Made by a program: the position numbers and the translations under genes
Shown: piece after piece, positions 52,601 to 64,000 of the stretch
Numbering within the stretch: the first letter of the stretch is position 1
Layout: every line of letters starts with the position of its first letter
NCBI GenBank assembly: GCA_037176885.1
Contig: JAWWNJ010000024.1
Coordinates: forward strand, 62,001-126,000
DNA: 64,000 nucleotides
Direction of reading: 5' to 3'
Source: Favolaschia claudopus
Lineage: Eukaryota; Basidiomycota; Agaricomycetes; Agaricales; Mycenaceae
The notes under the pieces: model-generated
Seen by the model: only the letters and a program-made list of their open reading frames with translations
Databases searched by the model: none
Told to the model about the DNA's origin: nothing

Positions 52601-55600
52601 AAGGCCCCGAGGAGGCTGCAGTTCAGAGTTCGGCTCAGGATGAGGATGTGGACGAGGATCCGGAACCCAACTCCTACTCGGATACTGAGCAGCACTTCTT
52701 ACTGGATTTCGGTATCCCTGTGGCCTTTCGCATAACATTCAGCATGCAGACATACATCGGAAATTTCCAACTGAAGCAGTTGATTGACCCTCCTGCTCAA
52801 ACCGTGCGACCCGGTTATTACTCTGCTCAAGGGTTCGACCTGGGACCTAATATTTCAACGCAAGAGTTTCCGGATATTCTGGACAATATATGCGCCCGAT
52901 TTTTGGAATACGCCACTGGATTACCGCAGCCAGACAGCCAAGAGCAAGACAGGGAGTGGTCGAAAATCGCTTCTATCGTTTGTCAACTTTTGTCGTTCCT
53001 TCCGGCAGACGAAGCGTTGAAAACTGCTGTGCAAACTAGAGTGCTCTGGTTGACTTCGAAAATGCGCGAGGCAGATATGACTCCTGCTTCGATGGATGCG
53101 AGCACATTTTCAATTTGTTGGTTTGCTGTCGAGCTGGCTGTCCGCGCTGGATTCACGCTCCCGGAAAGCAGACCTCGTCCGAAGGATTCAGTCAATCCTC
53201 TGAAGGAAGCTTGCGGAGTTCTGGTCGAATACCTCATGAAGTATGGCCTGGAGAAAGGGATGGAGCCCCTTGGCTCTGAAGCTACGATCGATGGTTCAAC
53301 TTTGCCGCATCGGGCATTCGAGATGTGGCTGGGATTGTGGTACATCGGACTCAAGTATCGACATCCTGCATCAACCAATCCCGTTCATCCGTTATGGGGT
53401 TTGGTTCAAACCACTTTACAAGCCCGTCCAGTCCATGCAAAGTCGCCTTTGGAAGCCAGCGAGCAGGCGTGGCGGGTGATCTTCACACTGTCTGCCCTTT
53501 CTCAGATATGTGCATCCGAGTGCATGACGCGCTACGTTAGCGCGCCCCCCGCACCTCCTGCATGCTGGGACATGGTGGTCTATGCCCTCCAGCAAATCGA
53601 TTTGGAAGCAAACGACGAGATCGACCAAACAATGTCTGAATCAGCACTGGACCACCGTGACCGGTATATCAGATGTGTCGTTGAAAGGTGCTGTTTGCTT
53701 TGGAGTAGGTGGCAGTGGGGACTTCAAGAGACATCTCCAGTCATATCTCAACTCATCAAGGTCTTCCAAAGTCGCAAGTTCACCAATCTTCGTAATGAGG
53801 CTACCGAGTTTCCGGATTTCCTACGTCTCAATGATTGGACCCTACTTTCGCGACCCATTCATACCGAGACGACCTTCGTGCTTTTCCTGAAACTGGTGTA
53901 CCAGACTCTCCTTGTCAGCCCATCCAAGTCTACGAAGTTCTTATCCTTGTTGGCGCCGGTGGGTCACCTCCCGTGGTCAAAAGCTCACCCGCCGTCGCTA
54001 CGCGAGCTTTCTCAGTTATATAACCGCTTCAGTATCTTCGCCATCGGAATTGCCGTGAATCCGAAAGGTCATGCTCAATGGATACAGCGTGCTCGTAAAT
54101 ACGTCCTGTTCAAGGATGTCGATGCAACGGCTCGGACTGCGTACATTCGAGGCCTGATGTATCTGTCGATCGTTATGATTCAGCGTGACGTTCCACTCGA
54201 CGAGTCAGTGAGCTGGTTGGAGGAGATGGTGACCGTGTTGCTGGACGAATACAAACACCAGTCGGGCTCGAAGAACGTTATCGTCGGCATCCATGCGCTT
54301 GTGGTCGCTGCCCGCAATATCATTCGGTCATACAAGGGCATCGATCCACCTCGCTATCCTGACCCACGCCTTCTATGTGAGCCTCCCCTTGCTTGCCGAG
54401 GACTAATGGGTGTGCTAATTCCAGTCCAGTGTCTCTCGAACGCATCCTTCGAGATTCATCGCTCGTCAAGGCCAACAATGCTTCTGCGCATATAGTGCCC
54501 CGACTCATTCGCAGCTTCTTGGCCGTCAGGACATTGGCTGTGCCTGAGCCGAGATTCCCGACGATTGTTATGGAACCAGAGAGCCAGGACGAGTATGCTG
54601 CATTGGCCTTCGACGATGACTTGATTGCCGCTCTTGATCAAGAAGACAAGCCCGAGTATCTGGTCAAGGACGGAAGTCTGTGCAAAGTGTGTATTTTTCG
54701 ACGATTTCTTTCTCCGTCGCTCACGTTTGTATCGCTAGCTCTTGGACGAAAATATATACTGGTTGCTGTATCGTCAATTGGTGGAGTATGTTCGAATCAA
54801 CAAGTTGAGCAAGAGCTTCAAGAAAAACGATCGAATAAGCGTCGACATTGCCAGTTTGACCGAATGCTGGCTTGGATGCGGTAGTATTGTTATTCAGAAT
54901 GGCAAGAAGGTTCTTGGTTTTTCTGTGTTCTATTCGATTGATCATGACCTGCATTTAGTCGTGGTCGGAGTTTTTGGGCCCATACACTCGAAGCAGTTGG
55001 CCGATTTTGGACGCCTTCGGCCAGCGCCGAATGGATTTCCTGGTTTATAGCAACATCTTGAAATTGGATCCCATGTCTTACTTGGTAATTCGTCTAGTTC
55101 ATTTTCAACCATTGTTACTGAACGCCTTCACAGACTCTCAAAGAGACGTTTCTAGTGGTCTTTTTTGAGGCGGTTATTTCGTGGCATACTACGACTGAAG
55201 ACAGCTACATCAGCCTGTTACTTTGCGTCGACGGACTGCAACATCCGCTTTTGAGAGGGGTTCCGTGGGACGCAGACGCACAGAAGGAGCTCACCTCGAA
55301 CGTGGATATCTTGAATGGTCGACTACCACTCATAACAGGTGCGTACTGGGATAACTCGTCAACCAGCTCAATCCTAACCAAAATGATTGACAGCGATCCT
55401 CGAGAACTTGAGTGTCTGCCTCGATGAGTCCGAACCGTGCGAGGAGGACAACGCAAAGTATATCGGTTATTGTATCAAGATGTTTTCGGCTATGAAGAAC
55501 GTTCATTCGGTAAGTCTCTTTTGTGTTTTCGCTTCCCTGCATTGAACTCTGGGTCAGGAATTGGCCAAATCCAAGGCCGCGCAACAATCATACACCAATT

Positions 55601-55704
55601 GGTGTTCAAAGATTGTCAAAGCCTGTCAAAGTCGTCCGATTATCGAGGGAGAGGACCGACTGCGACAGTGGATGGACTGGGGAGCGGGGTTGAGTGTCGT
55701 GTAG
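49617..55704 (+). CDS. MMS22: MMS22/Mus7-like DNA repair protein
   Basis: Member of the Mus7/Mms22 family, which works with a Rtt101-Mms1-type cullin ligase on stalled or damaged replication forks. Ten exons (49617-49736, 49789-50868, 50921-50989, 51040-54376, 54430-54686, 54739-54909, 54959-55084, 55134-55338, 55394-55509, 55558-55704) give 1875 residues, close to S. pombe Mus7. The N-terminal about 900 residues are disordered, Ser/Pro- and Arg-rich, with an embedded conserved helix LRALSRMYPAFMRDQMM. The C-terminal half is a helical repeat fold: KLIDPP-type entry, ADEALKTAVQTRVLWL, AFEMWLGLWYIGLKYR and TCWLG-like stretches. The acceptor before SLERILRDSS is the second of two close AGs. Confidence 0.88.
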
Positions 55705-56043
55705 ATTCTAGTGTATTTTGGTGTTCTGCTCATCTTGTCTATCTTCATGACGAGTGCTTCGTCTTCAATTCTACGCAAATGCATGAATTCGAAACTGTGT
55801 AAATAGAGCCATGATGATTGAAACCGCTGGGGATACAAATGGTGTGTACGAAGGGAACAAGTCCAGGGCGGCGACTAGCGCTAGTGTCCAAATGTATTAC
55901 GAACGGAATTAAGGTATCGTATCATTCATGGCTTGGATCGTCAGCATTAGTGGCAGCACGCATAAAAGTCCGATGTACTCACTATGGGTCATGAGGATTC
56001 TAAAAAATCTATGTCACATTGCTAGTCGTCAATCGGCATGCAG
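55705..56043. other. Convergent 3' spacer of MMS22 and phosphatase genes
   Basis: 339 bp between two stop codons; no coding signal seen. Confidence 0.5.
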
Positions 56044-56811
56044 TTAAAATGCAAGTTGCTCATGGGATTTTTCGGGATGAAAGTTGAGGACAAACTCAAA
56101 CTGAGGACCAGTCTCAGGGCTGTGAGGGTACCTGACGCACTTGGCAACACCTCGCCACTTGCAAGCGATGATTCCGAGTGCTAGGAGAGAGTCAGTATCT
56201 CGTTGAATGCAAGCCAAAAGCGCCCTCACCTTCGCTACCGTCTTTGGCCATTCCGCTTTCCACGAGCCAGCACCTATCAGGAATTATTCATTTATGATAC
56301 GATTTGAGGAGCGCAATGGACTGACCCGATAACCATTCCAGTGCGACCAATACCTCCTCGACAGTGTACAGCGGTTATACGGGAGCGTTCTTCATTGTCA
56401 CGCAGGACGGCCATGACGCGATACATATATTCGACACTTTCTGGTAAGCTCCGGTCGCGTATCGGGAAGCGGTGGTACTCGATGTCCTGTGCGAAAAGAA
56501 GAAAGAACTCGTGGATGAGATATTCTGAAAATGTGAGAAGATCACGGATATTCGAAACGCACGGCAATATTGATGTTGAGGAGAGACGCGCGCACCAATA
56601 GCTGGGAAGCATATGGAGAGAGCTCGCCGCACTCAGTCAGATCGACAAAAGTGCGCACACCGGCACGTAACAGAGCATCGAGCTTAGGGTTGTTTGCTTC
56701 TTTGGGGGCCCAAGGGTACTCGCAAGCAAGCAAACTGGGGGTTGCCCAATAGCTATTGGGAAGCGGACGATCACGATTGAAGATGGAGGAAGACAGGGAC
56801 AGGGTAGTCAT
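56044..56811 (-). CDS. Dual-specificity-type protein phosphatase
   Basis: Cysteine-based phosphatase with the CX5R signature HCRGGIGRTGM. Exons 56811-56563, 56486-56326, 56273-56230 and 56180-56044; 196 residues. The general-acid region is IEYHRFPIRDRSLPES, matching atypical DSPs, and the start carries VRTFVDLTECGEL before it. Intron 1 (76 nt, GTGCGT donor) was chosen because it joins NINIA to DIEYHRF in phase; an alternative donor nearby cannot be excluded. No membrane span or extra domain. Substrate could be protein, phosphoinositide or inositol pyrophosphate; sequence does not decide. Confidence 0.85.
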
Positions 56812-57835
56812 GACTGTTGTAATGATATGGCAAAAAGTATGGGGTTGTAGTAGCTTTTATAAAAGCAAAGACAGGCTTTATAGAGCGAGTGTGTGGTGGT
56901 TAAGAACAAGAGCGCCAGCTGGGGGCTGTGCTCGCTTGATGCAGCCTTATGATCCCTTTATACACTAACACTTGACTCGCCCCACGCCTCATGTCAACTC
57001 CCTCCACCCCTTGCTTCTCTCCCTTTCATTCCTTCTTTTCGCGATCTCACCGCACTTGGTATCTTTGCGTGCCCTATAGCAGCCTCTAGCTTTCTGGCCA
57101 GCCTCCCGGTCCAGAATCAATCGTATCGATAGGACTAGACCTCGTGTGTTTCGTACTCCCGTTCTTGCTCTCAATTCGCCTCGTGCGTCTTCGGGTGCTG
57201 TCCTAGCTACCACCTCGGACCAGCATACCTGTGTTTCCCATAAATATCTGCGCGCCACCGTCGTTTTTTCCGTCAATGCCCCTCGCCGAGCCTTCGAATC
57301 GCGATGATCCATGTCTTCCTTCCTCTAGTCTGTCAGTGCTTGGGCATCTACGACTTCCAGGATCTTGACTGCACAGCCAAGTGACAAGATACACCAGGAT
57401 ACGAGCCAGTCGGATTTTCAAGCAAACTTGGTATCAGCTCTGCGTACATCCAGGCCATCGAACGTTCATCCTAAGAAAGGGACTCTGCTTGACTCTCTGC
57501 AGTGTACTCATCCGGAAAAATTCAGCACTCTATAGGCTGTACCTCCGAAGAAAGGCGGAATAGACGGTCCCTTCTGCCGCGAACGTGGTCTGGGCTAAAC
57601 CACGGCGTAGTATCGTTCTCTGTGTGTTCAAACATAGAACGAAGTTCAATAACACCGCCTCGTCTTTGCCTGTGTATGAATACAGCAGCCAGAACGATCT
57701 TCGCGAAAGCAATAAGATTGTGTCGTATCAACGCAAAAGATAGCAAAAAAACGAAAGCAATTGTCTACAAATACAACCTAGCGATACAAAATATATCCAT
57801 CGAGACCAATATTCATTCATTCGACATGGTATAAT
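56812..57835. other. 1-kb gene-free spacer between the phosphatase and Zn2Cys6 genes
   Basis: It holds the phosphatase promoter and the 3' flank of the Zn2Cys6 gene. Open frames on both strands (for example 56989-57312 minus, with ATG) were read and lack homology, coding bias or spliceable partners. No non-coding RNA could be identified. Confidence 0.5.
56854..56865 (-). promoter_or_regulatory. TATA box of the phosphatase gene
   Basis: Perfect 12-bp palindrome CTTTTATAAAAG, 43 bp upstream of the phosphatase ATG on the minus strand. Confidence 0.5.
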
Positions 57836-60800
57836 TCAGTTTTTGAACTGAGAAACGAAATTCTGCCACGAATAAGCAAGATCTGGAATCGGTGGGCTGC
57901 CCAAGTCGTCTGGGCTCGGATACCCATACGTTGCGGGGTAATAATCGCCCGTCTGCATCATAGCCTGCGAGTCGTACGGTTGTGCCATCGTCGGACTAAG
58001 CGTGTATTGGGGGAAGTTGTAGTCTTGCTGCACCTGGGAGAAGCCTTGCCACACCTGCGGCGCGTCGACGATGATAGGAGGGGAGGGCGAGGCAGGTTGA
58101 GAGGTCGGGTCGGATTGTGAAGGGGTCGATGGTCCGGAAGACGTCGTTCTCCGAGATACCAATCGTGTTCCTCCACCGAGCGCCGCTAGTTCTTCGATCT
58201 CGGTTTTCACTCGAGGTGCAGCGGAACGCATAGCCGACTCGCCATTCTGCGAGTCGGGATTCGAAAGCGCAGCGTGTGCACGCATCCGGAGCTTGTGCAA
58301 TATGGGCTAAGCAAGGTTGAGTGAGTACCTGAATGTAGGTCAACGTTTAGACTCCACTAACCAATATCTTCGCCGTCCTTGGCCGATCGGTAACGCGTTC
58401 AAATAAGCTACACGCAGCATCCAAATGCGAGAGCGCAGACGGCGCCAGTGCCATCCGAGGCTTGATCGCGATGGAGCCAAGCACGATCTGAGTAACGGAA
58501 TCATGAGATCGTCAATTAGGCGTGCTTTTCATTTCAACTCACAGCACACGAGAAAACATGCATGAAATAAAACCACATGCGCTCCGTGAGGGCAGGGTGC
58601 TGTTTGAACAGGCTCTCGATGAGTCCAACAAAGGTGCATGCACTGGTATAGGCAGCCAACACCGATGGAGCGAATTTGCTGCCCATCGGATCTTGGGGAT
58701 TGTCTTCCAATGCCTGAGCGAAGAACCCTCGATGCATGTAGAACAATGCTGCGAGAAACGGTGCGACTACATTACTTTTCACCGTATACCGAAAGCGGGG
58801 GCGCTTACCTATCTCCTTGATAGCGAAGCAACAATATCTTTGCAGCGTGAGCTCAATTGAGGGCGGCTCAAGTTCCATAGCACTCTTTGTGCCTCCGAAC
58901 CCCGGTACCTGTAGGCTTGGGGGTACATAGTCCGCCCGTACCTTCTTGTCGAGCTCTCGTACAGTACTGTACGCTGGGGCTCGAGCGCCAAAGACTTGAT
59001 CGTGAACGACGGAGAGGCACTCAGTCGTCCAACGATGCTTCCAGGCAGAATCTGTCAAAATACTTGAGATCACGCATTCGAACAACTGCTGCAACATACA
59101 AGACATCTCAACCTCCCCTCCCTCTTTGGTTGTAACGCCATGTGGAAATTTCGCGTCAATGTGTTGAAGCGAGAAAGATGGAGGTCGACCAAACGTCAGA
59201 CTCTGTAGACGAAGTTAAACCAGAGTAGTGATTAGGCTTAGAAAACGAATACGATACCTGGAAAGAATCGTAAGTGTATATTTCATACAACAAACATCGT
59301 CTTCGATGGGTCTCTTCCGGATCCAAATTCCATCGTCCACTATCCCGGTCTGCGATACAATCAGTTGCCATTACTCACGTCCTCAAATCGAGCTCGATGC
59401 TCACGCAAGCCAATCTGCAGGAATCCAATCAGCTTCGTGGGGAGTGGGAGGAAAGAAGAGAACCAACGCTGTGGGCAAGCTTCACCACCAAACCCATCAA
59501 GACCCATCTCGGGGCTTCAATATCCGCCCAAAACATATAGTGACACATCAAAACCATGGCTTGTATCCCAGCAATTGAGGGTGAATCCAAGACCGAGTCA
59601 ATGGCGAGCGCCGATCTGCCTAGTTGGTAATATTCGGTTGCCTACACGAACTTGCATGAGATTTCGCGTCCTTCAGCAGCCTTTGCAACTTGCCTCTGGC
59701 GAATGAGCTGGCATATCCAAGTCCATCAGTGTACCGAGCGCTAGTACCATATACAAGACAGCGAGGTTGTGGGAGCTTAGAGTCCCATAAGAACCATGGC
59801 TGGGTTCGTACGTCGGCCGAAAAATAGTTTCATAGAAGTCAGACTTGTTAATCGGTGTATACATCCACGCAGCGTGACTATAGTATACATCGCAGAACCT
59901 TCACGCAGTGAAAATCAGGGCCATGACAAGTCGGGAAATCGGCGAACCTTTCGGCCATGGGTGTTCGGGGCAAAAGATTGAGAATATTCTGCCGAAGATC
60001 TTGCCCTACTTTGCTGATGTTCGCCGTAAACGGGAAGGAATAGGCCATCCAGGGAATGTCTTTGGGTATCGTAGGATCTGGGTCTGGTGGCTCCGCCTCG
60101 TCGCCCGAGCTTGTTTCATTCTGAGAAATATGAGAGACAGATCAAAAGCGCTGGTGAACTCGGACCTGTAGAAGATACTGATGGCATTCGCTTGTGGTGA
60201 GAACACGAAGAAGAGCTATTTGCAAGCTTACCCATGAATTGGCCGCCCGACCGAAGAATTTGGAACGCCCGTTCTCCGAAATTGAACTGTCAGAAAAATT
60301 TAGCCGATATATCCCTGTACCGATCGCACGACGTACAGTGAGCCCATAGCATCGGCACCTTCAGTTGAGGGGGGCTCAGGCTTCTGCTCCTTTGGTAGAT
60401 CAGCCCTCTCTCTTTCTAACGGCCTTTTAATTTTGAGCAATTCCGGAGCCAACAATGGGTGCGGTTGAATTGAATGGAGGGAGTGTGATTGACCCAGCGC
60501 ATCTTCCAAATGGCGTACTCGGCTCGATAAATCACTTGAAGGGTGTGAGGAACGCAGACATAATTTTGGGAAAACGACCATGCCTTATCTTGTCGTGCAA
60601 AACCTCGGTGTTTGCAAGCACAAAACGGTTTCCTTTCCCAGTGGTCAAAGATCCTGTCCAAAAAATGAGGGACGCCGATCTGATAGAGCAGAATGAATGA
60701 CAGTCGAACCATCGGGACAAATTGCCGCGCAACCCTTCTTGACGCAATTGCTAGTGCAGAACGGTTGAACAGAGGCAAAATAAAATTATCGGGACAGCGG

Positions 60801-61041
60801 ACCTGCAGGGAAATTGGCGTGTACACCTAGAAATGGACGCGATTAGAGGCTAAGGGAAGAGAAGAAACGCGGCGCGTAATTTACTTTAATTTGAGCCTGA
60901 ACGAGCGCGTATACCGCGTCAGATCCGAGTGTCCGACCACAACGGTGCAAACATAAGACTTCAGACTTTCCTTCTGCATTCTAGACAGCTGAGAATTCCC
61001 ACACTTCTTCGCTTGTTTCGCTGGGACGAGGAGTCTGCCAT
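57836..61041 (-). CDS. Zn2Cys6 transcription factor with fungal-specific domain, 18 exons
   Basis: Sequence-specific regulator of the XlnR-like fungal_trans class. 18 exons from 61041 to 57836 close at 761 residues. The zinc cluster uses Cys 19, 22, 29, 35, 38 and 47 (SCLECRRLKLKC, then FPCSNCVKKGCAAIC) and is spread over four exons (71, 12, 24 and 41 nt). Then NRFVLANTEVLHDKI, a coiled coil, and the fungal_trans domain (HAAWMYTP, GTLMDLDMPAHSPE, RWNLDPEETHRRR, TFGRPPSF, FYMHRGFFAQALEDNP, ADYVPPSLQVPGFGG). Micro-exons: 12 nt (60896-60885), 12 nt (60177-60166, YLLQ) and 10 nt (59414-59405). Introns 5 and 10 have GC donors. Intron 1 has the sequence GAAAGT where GTAAGT is expected, and only this junction gives the canonical cluster spacing. 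The C-terminal 150 residues are Ser/Pro/Gln-rich. Target genes unknown. Confidence 0.88.
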
Positions 61042-61459
61042 GGTGGCGTCGTGGAGGAGGAGGGCAAGGATGGGATAGCTGGGCGGTAGCTGGGCTGCCG
61101 CCAGTAAGACGGCCTTGCAACTAGGATATAGCAATCGGCAGAGTTACTCTGCCGATTGCTATATCCTTATTCGCTTATTTGTCTCTGTTATTCACCGCCT
61201 TTAAAAAAAATTGGTTCGGCTAATCAAACGGCCTCTCAACTTTGTACCACCACCTCCATCCAGGTCAGTTGTCCGCCTGCTCCCCACCTGTGATGAGTCT
61301 ATTCTAGATGACGAGTCTGAAGTTCATCGGGGCCAGTTCCTGGTCCAGTTGGCATCCTTGACGATACCAATTAAATATTCCATTCATGCTTTTCTGATCC
61401 TATCCACCTCCGTCTCAACACCCAGAATCTGATCCTCTTGTTGAACAGATCCACCAGTT
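61042..61459. promoter_or_regulatory. Divergent promoter of the Zn2Cys6 and PDCD2 genes
   Basis: 418 bp between divergent start codons, containing the perfect inverted repeat at 61123-61167 and a short A tract at 61203-61210. Confidence 0.5.
61123..61167. repeat. Perfect 21-bp inverted repeat with 3-nt spacer
   Basis: Left arm 61123-61143 (starting AGGATATAGCAATCGG) and right arm 61147-61167 are exact reverse complements, separated by TTA. The match ends outside both arms. It lies 82 bp upstream of the Zn2Cys6 ATG and 292 bp upstream of the PDCD2 ATG. Confidence 0.95.
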
Positions 61460-63018
61460 ATGCCCCCCATCGATGAAGACGAGTGGTCAGATTCGGACGA
61501 GGAAGCCGTGTCAGAAGTCGAAACGTCTGTATTACTCGGCACACCGGATGGAGTCGTAACTGCTGCAGCAGACCTCGCCGATGCTGCGGTATCACGCATA
61601 GGTGGCCTTCCTGTACGATTTACCTCACGAATGTATCATTCCGTAGAATTTGACTTGGTTTTACCGCTTCTCCAAAGGCGTTCCTTCCGTCATCCGAGCC
61701 TCCGTTCCCTTCCTCGCAATGCAAAATTTGCTCGCGACCTATGGAACTCCTCGTTCAGATGTGGTGTCCGTTCGAGAACAGTCCTATGGACCGCGCCCTC
61801 TATGTATGGGGCTGCGCGGTACCAGAATGTCAAGCCAAGGAAGGCTGGTATGTAGCGGATTTACTACATACATGGAACTCATCGGGATCCCAGCATTCGA
61901 GCGTGGAGAGGCTTGCGTTATAATGACGCATACGCCGCAAAACTCGAAAAAAAGCTGGCCAAGCAAAAAGCAAAGACTGCGCCAGTAACCCCCGAAAAGC
62001 CCAAAACCAATCCCTTCGCTGTAAGCAATTGCATATACTTATCACTCTCGGCCTGGTCTCATAGTCCGCTTTCAGTTGGGTGGCGTTCCGAATTCAACCC
62101 CGTTTGGTCTGGGTACTCAAATATTTGAAGAAACGCCCTCGGCCACGTCTTCCCCTCCTGCTCAAGAAGAAGATGATCATGAAACTAGTGATTCAGAAAG
62201 TGATTCAACATCCGAAGAGCTATTAACAGCCATGGCTACATCCACACTCGAAGAATCTGTCTGGCGGTCCGCTCCTTCCTATCCCCCCGTCTACTTGTCA
62301 ACATGCTCGGAATATCTTCCAGCCCAAAAGAAGCCGAAGCTCCCCCCAGGCGTTCAAATCGTGGATTCAGTCGACGATCCTGACAAAAACAGCAAAGACG
62401 TGTCATGGATCTCGGAAGCGTACGAAAATTCCCTCGACGTGGATCAGGTGTTCGAACGCTTTACCAAACGCGTAGGCTTCGAGGGAGAACAATGTGTTCG
62501 GTCTGTCATGATTTCAAAGCTAAACAATCCTATTTCTGACGCTGCATTCTACTATCAGGTATGAACTAGAAGGCATTCCACTGCCGTATTCTTCCGACAG
62601 TGTCTTCAAATCACTGTTCCCCCTGCCTCCTGCCTTACCCGTCCCCGTTACGAAAGCTGCCTTCACTGTCACTCCCCCAGCCAAACGGGCGTATGACCCC
62701 TCGTCGATCCCACCGTGCCCGGTCTGCAAATCCAGAAGAATCTTCGAGTGTCAGCTCATGCCGAATCTCATCAACATTCTGCGTGCCAGCGGGGATGGGG
62801 AAGAGGACCGGAACCGGAAGAAGCTGACAGATGAGGAGCGGCGAAAGCTCGTAGAGCAGGAACTCAAGGGTAGCAGCAGTTCTGGCAGCGGCCGCGGGAT
62901 GGAGTGGGGAACGTGTTTGATATTTTCGTGTTCGAAGGACTGCGCGTTGGCCGACGATGGGAAATCTGTACGGGAAGCATGGAGAGAGGAGGTTGTACTG
63001 ATACAATGGGGAGTCTAA
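61460..63018 (+). CDS. TSR4: PDCD2/TSR4-like ribosome-assembly chaperone
   Basis: PDCD2-family protein; yeast Tsr4 escorts ribosomal protein uS5 (Rps2) before small-subunit assembly. Exons 61460-61612, 61678-61847, 61894-62020, 62076-62500 and 62559-63018; 444 residues. The acidic start EDEWSDSDEEAV leads into TSVLLGTPDGVV. The zinc-binding half has CKICSRPMELLVQMWCPFENSPMDRALYVWGC in pieces, and the C-terminal PDCD2_C domain has QCVRYELEGIPL, CPVCKSRRIFECQLMPNLIN and GTCLIFSCSKDC. All introns are GT-AG. Confidence 0.94.
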
Positions 63019-64000
63019 ACCACATGTAGCCTACATCTTCAACCGGACTGTTTTCTGAACACCCCGTAACTGCCCGATGTCACTCGAGACTAGGAAGATG
63101 CATATGCTCGTCATCGCTACTCGTCCACCATGATTTCGGAGGCACAACGGAATCGAGAGGCTTCGAGATCCCGGTATCGTGGTAGAACACAGATGCGAAG
63201 GTGAACAAACTCAGTATGCTAGCCCTTGGTATACATCGTTGCGTGCGGCATTCAACAGTGGCCAAGATTTCTAGTAGGTAAACACCATGCGGTCGCGACA
63301 CTAGATACCGCAAGGATACCGGACAAGGTATAACCCATTTTGAAAGTCTGTTTCTTCCTGTGTTCTGGATAATTGACCATCGATTCATGAGCTCTCCAAT
63401 TCAGGCTCCCCCTGGGTTCCCCAAGACTCTGGGTATTCCCTGACTGCTGCTTCCGGCCGTCGGCTTCGCGTTTGTTAGTGAACGCTGCTTCGAGCTTGAT
63501 GTATATAGTATGAAGACGCCATCAAGTATCATTTCCAGTGCGGTGTGCCATTGTCTTCAAGCAGAGGAGACCAAGATAATTTACCTCAAAGAAAGACAAA
63601 AACCACGTCTGCCGGTTGTGAGCTGTTGTGAGCTGGCAAAGCGAGAGAGATATCGGAAGTTGTGAGACGACTACAGCGATTAGACTCCGAGAGAAGGTTG
63701 CCTTTTGTTATTGTATTTCGACCTCCAGTTATTCGTCAGCCAAACCATTCAAAACCCTTCAGAGAAGGTACCAGACCAGCAGCAGTAGAAGGGGAGGGGG
63801 GGAAGAGGAAGAAAGACTTCCACCCACGTGACCGCGTGTCTACTCCCTCTCACCTTCCCCAATGTGCACTACGGCCCTGGATGACAAGATGGACAGTGGA
63901 CACATCATCGACAGGTGTCCGGTCTCATATCCAATGATCATAGCTGTTGAAGCTTGTTAAAGCGTGCTCGATGCACATTAACTACACATCAACTCGCATT
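63019..64000. other. Right end of window without a confident gene
   Basis: It holds the PDCD2 3' flank. A minus-strand ATG frame at 63080-63388 (102 codons) and overlapping spliceable fragments upstream (about 63390-63560) were examined; none gives a recognisable protein or clean splice partners. A gene entering from beyond 64000 on the minus strand is possible. Confidence 0.4.

Noticed and set aside
56989..57312. Charged minus-strand frame in the 1-kb spacer
   Set aside because: Lacks coding bias and homology; composition matches a skewed non-coding tract.
63080..63388. 102-codon minus-strand frame with ATG
   Set aside because: No recognisable protein, no splice partners; probably the 3' flank or chance.

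Overview
The window is nuclear DNA of a filamentous basidiomycete, most likely an Agaricomycete. The support is about 170 short introns (mostly 45-65 nt) in 26 genes, a DUF6534 membrane-protein gene of the kind common in mushrooms, an agaricomycete-type Zn2Cys6 regulator and a CPS1-type polysaccharide synthase. All gene models are my own hand splicing. I accepted a model when the reading frame closes from start to stop and the exons read as a known family or a continuous protein. No rRNA, tRNA, transposon or CRISPR was seen.

Layout. 1-9.2 kb: 5' part of an HCS1/SMUBP2-type helicase (-), CPS1-type glycosyltransferase (-), SWI3/RSC8-type chromatin remodeller subunit (-), a small unknown gene (-), DNAJC17-type splicing cochaperone (-), AP-1 mu adaptin (+). 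9.2-12.2 kb: an accessory island with an SRPK-like kinase (-) and an unknown small gene (+), bracketed by two diverged direct repeats made of the AP-1 mu and ligase 3' ends. 12.2-24.6 kb: LIG4-type DNA ligase (-), AGC/YANK kinase (-), guanylate kinase (+), mitochondrial DNA polymerase gamma (-), unknown membrane protein (-). 24.8-41.7 kb: TVP23 (+), VRG4 GDP-mannose transporter (-), ANY1-type PQ-loop protein (+), clathrin heavy chain (+), stand-alone NUP96 (+), DUF6534 protein (+). 42.3-55.7 kb: ATG4 (-), amidase (+), MSC2-type zinc transporter (+), MMS22/Mus7 (+). 56-63 kb: dual-specificity-type phosphatase (-), Zn2Cys6 regulator (-), PDCD2/TSR4 (+). 63.0-64.0 kb: nothing confident.

Most genes are conserved housekeeping genes. 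Several serve membrane traffic (AP-1 mu, clathrin, TVP23, VRG4, ANY1, ATG4) and several serve genome maintenance (helicase, ligase, Pol gamma, MMS22). Their order looks like ordinary fungal gene packing, not one functional cluster.

The unusual points are the repeat-flanked island near 9.2-12.2 kb, micro-exons of 9-16 nt, a possible GA-AG intron that splits a zinc cluster, at least five GC-AG introns, a perfect 21-bp inverted repeat in a divergent promoter, and three +1 frameshifts at base runs in conserved genes (CPS1, clathrin, NUP96), which most likely mark sequence errors.
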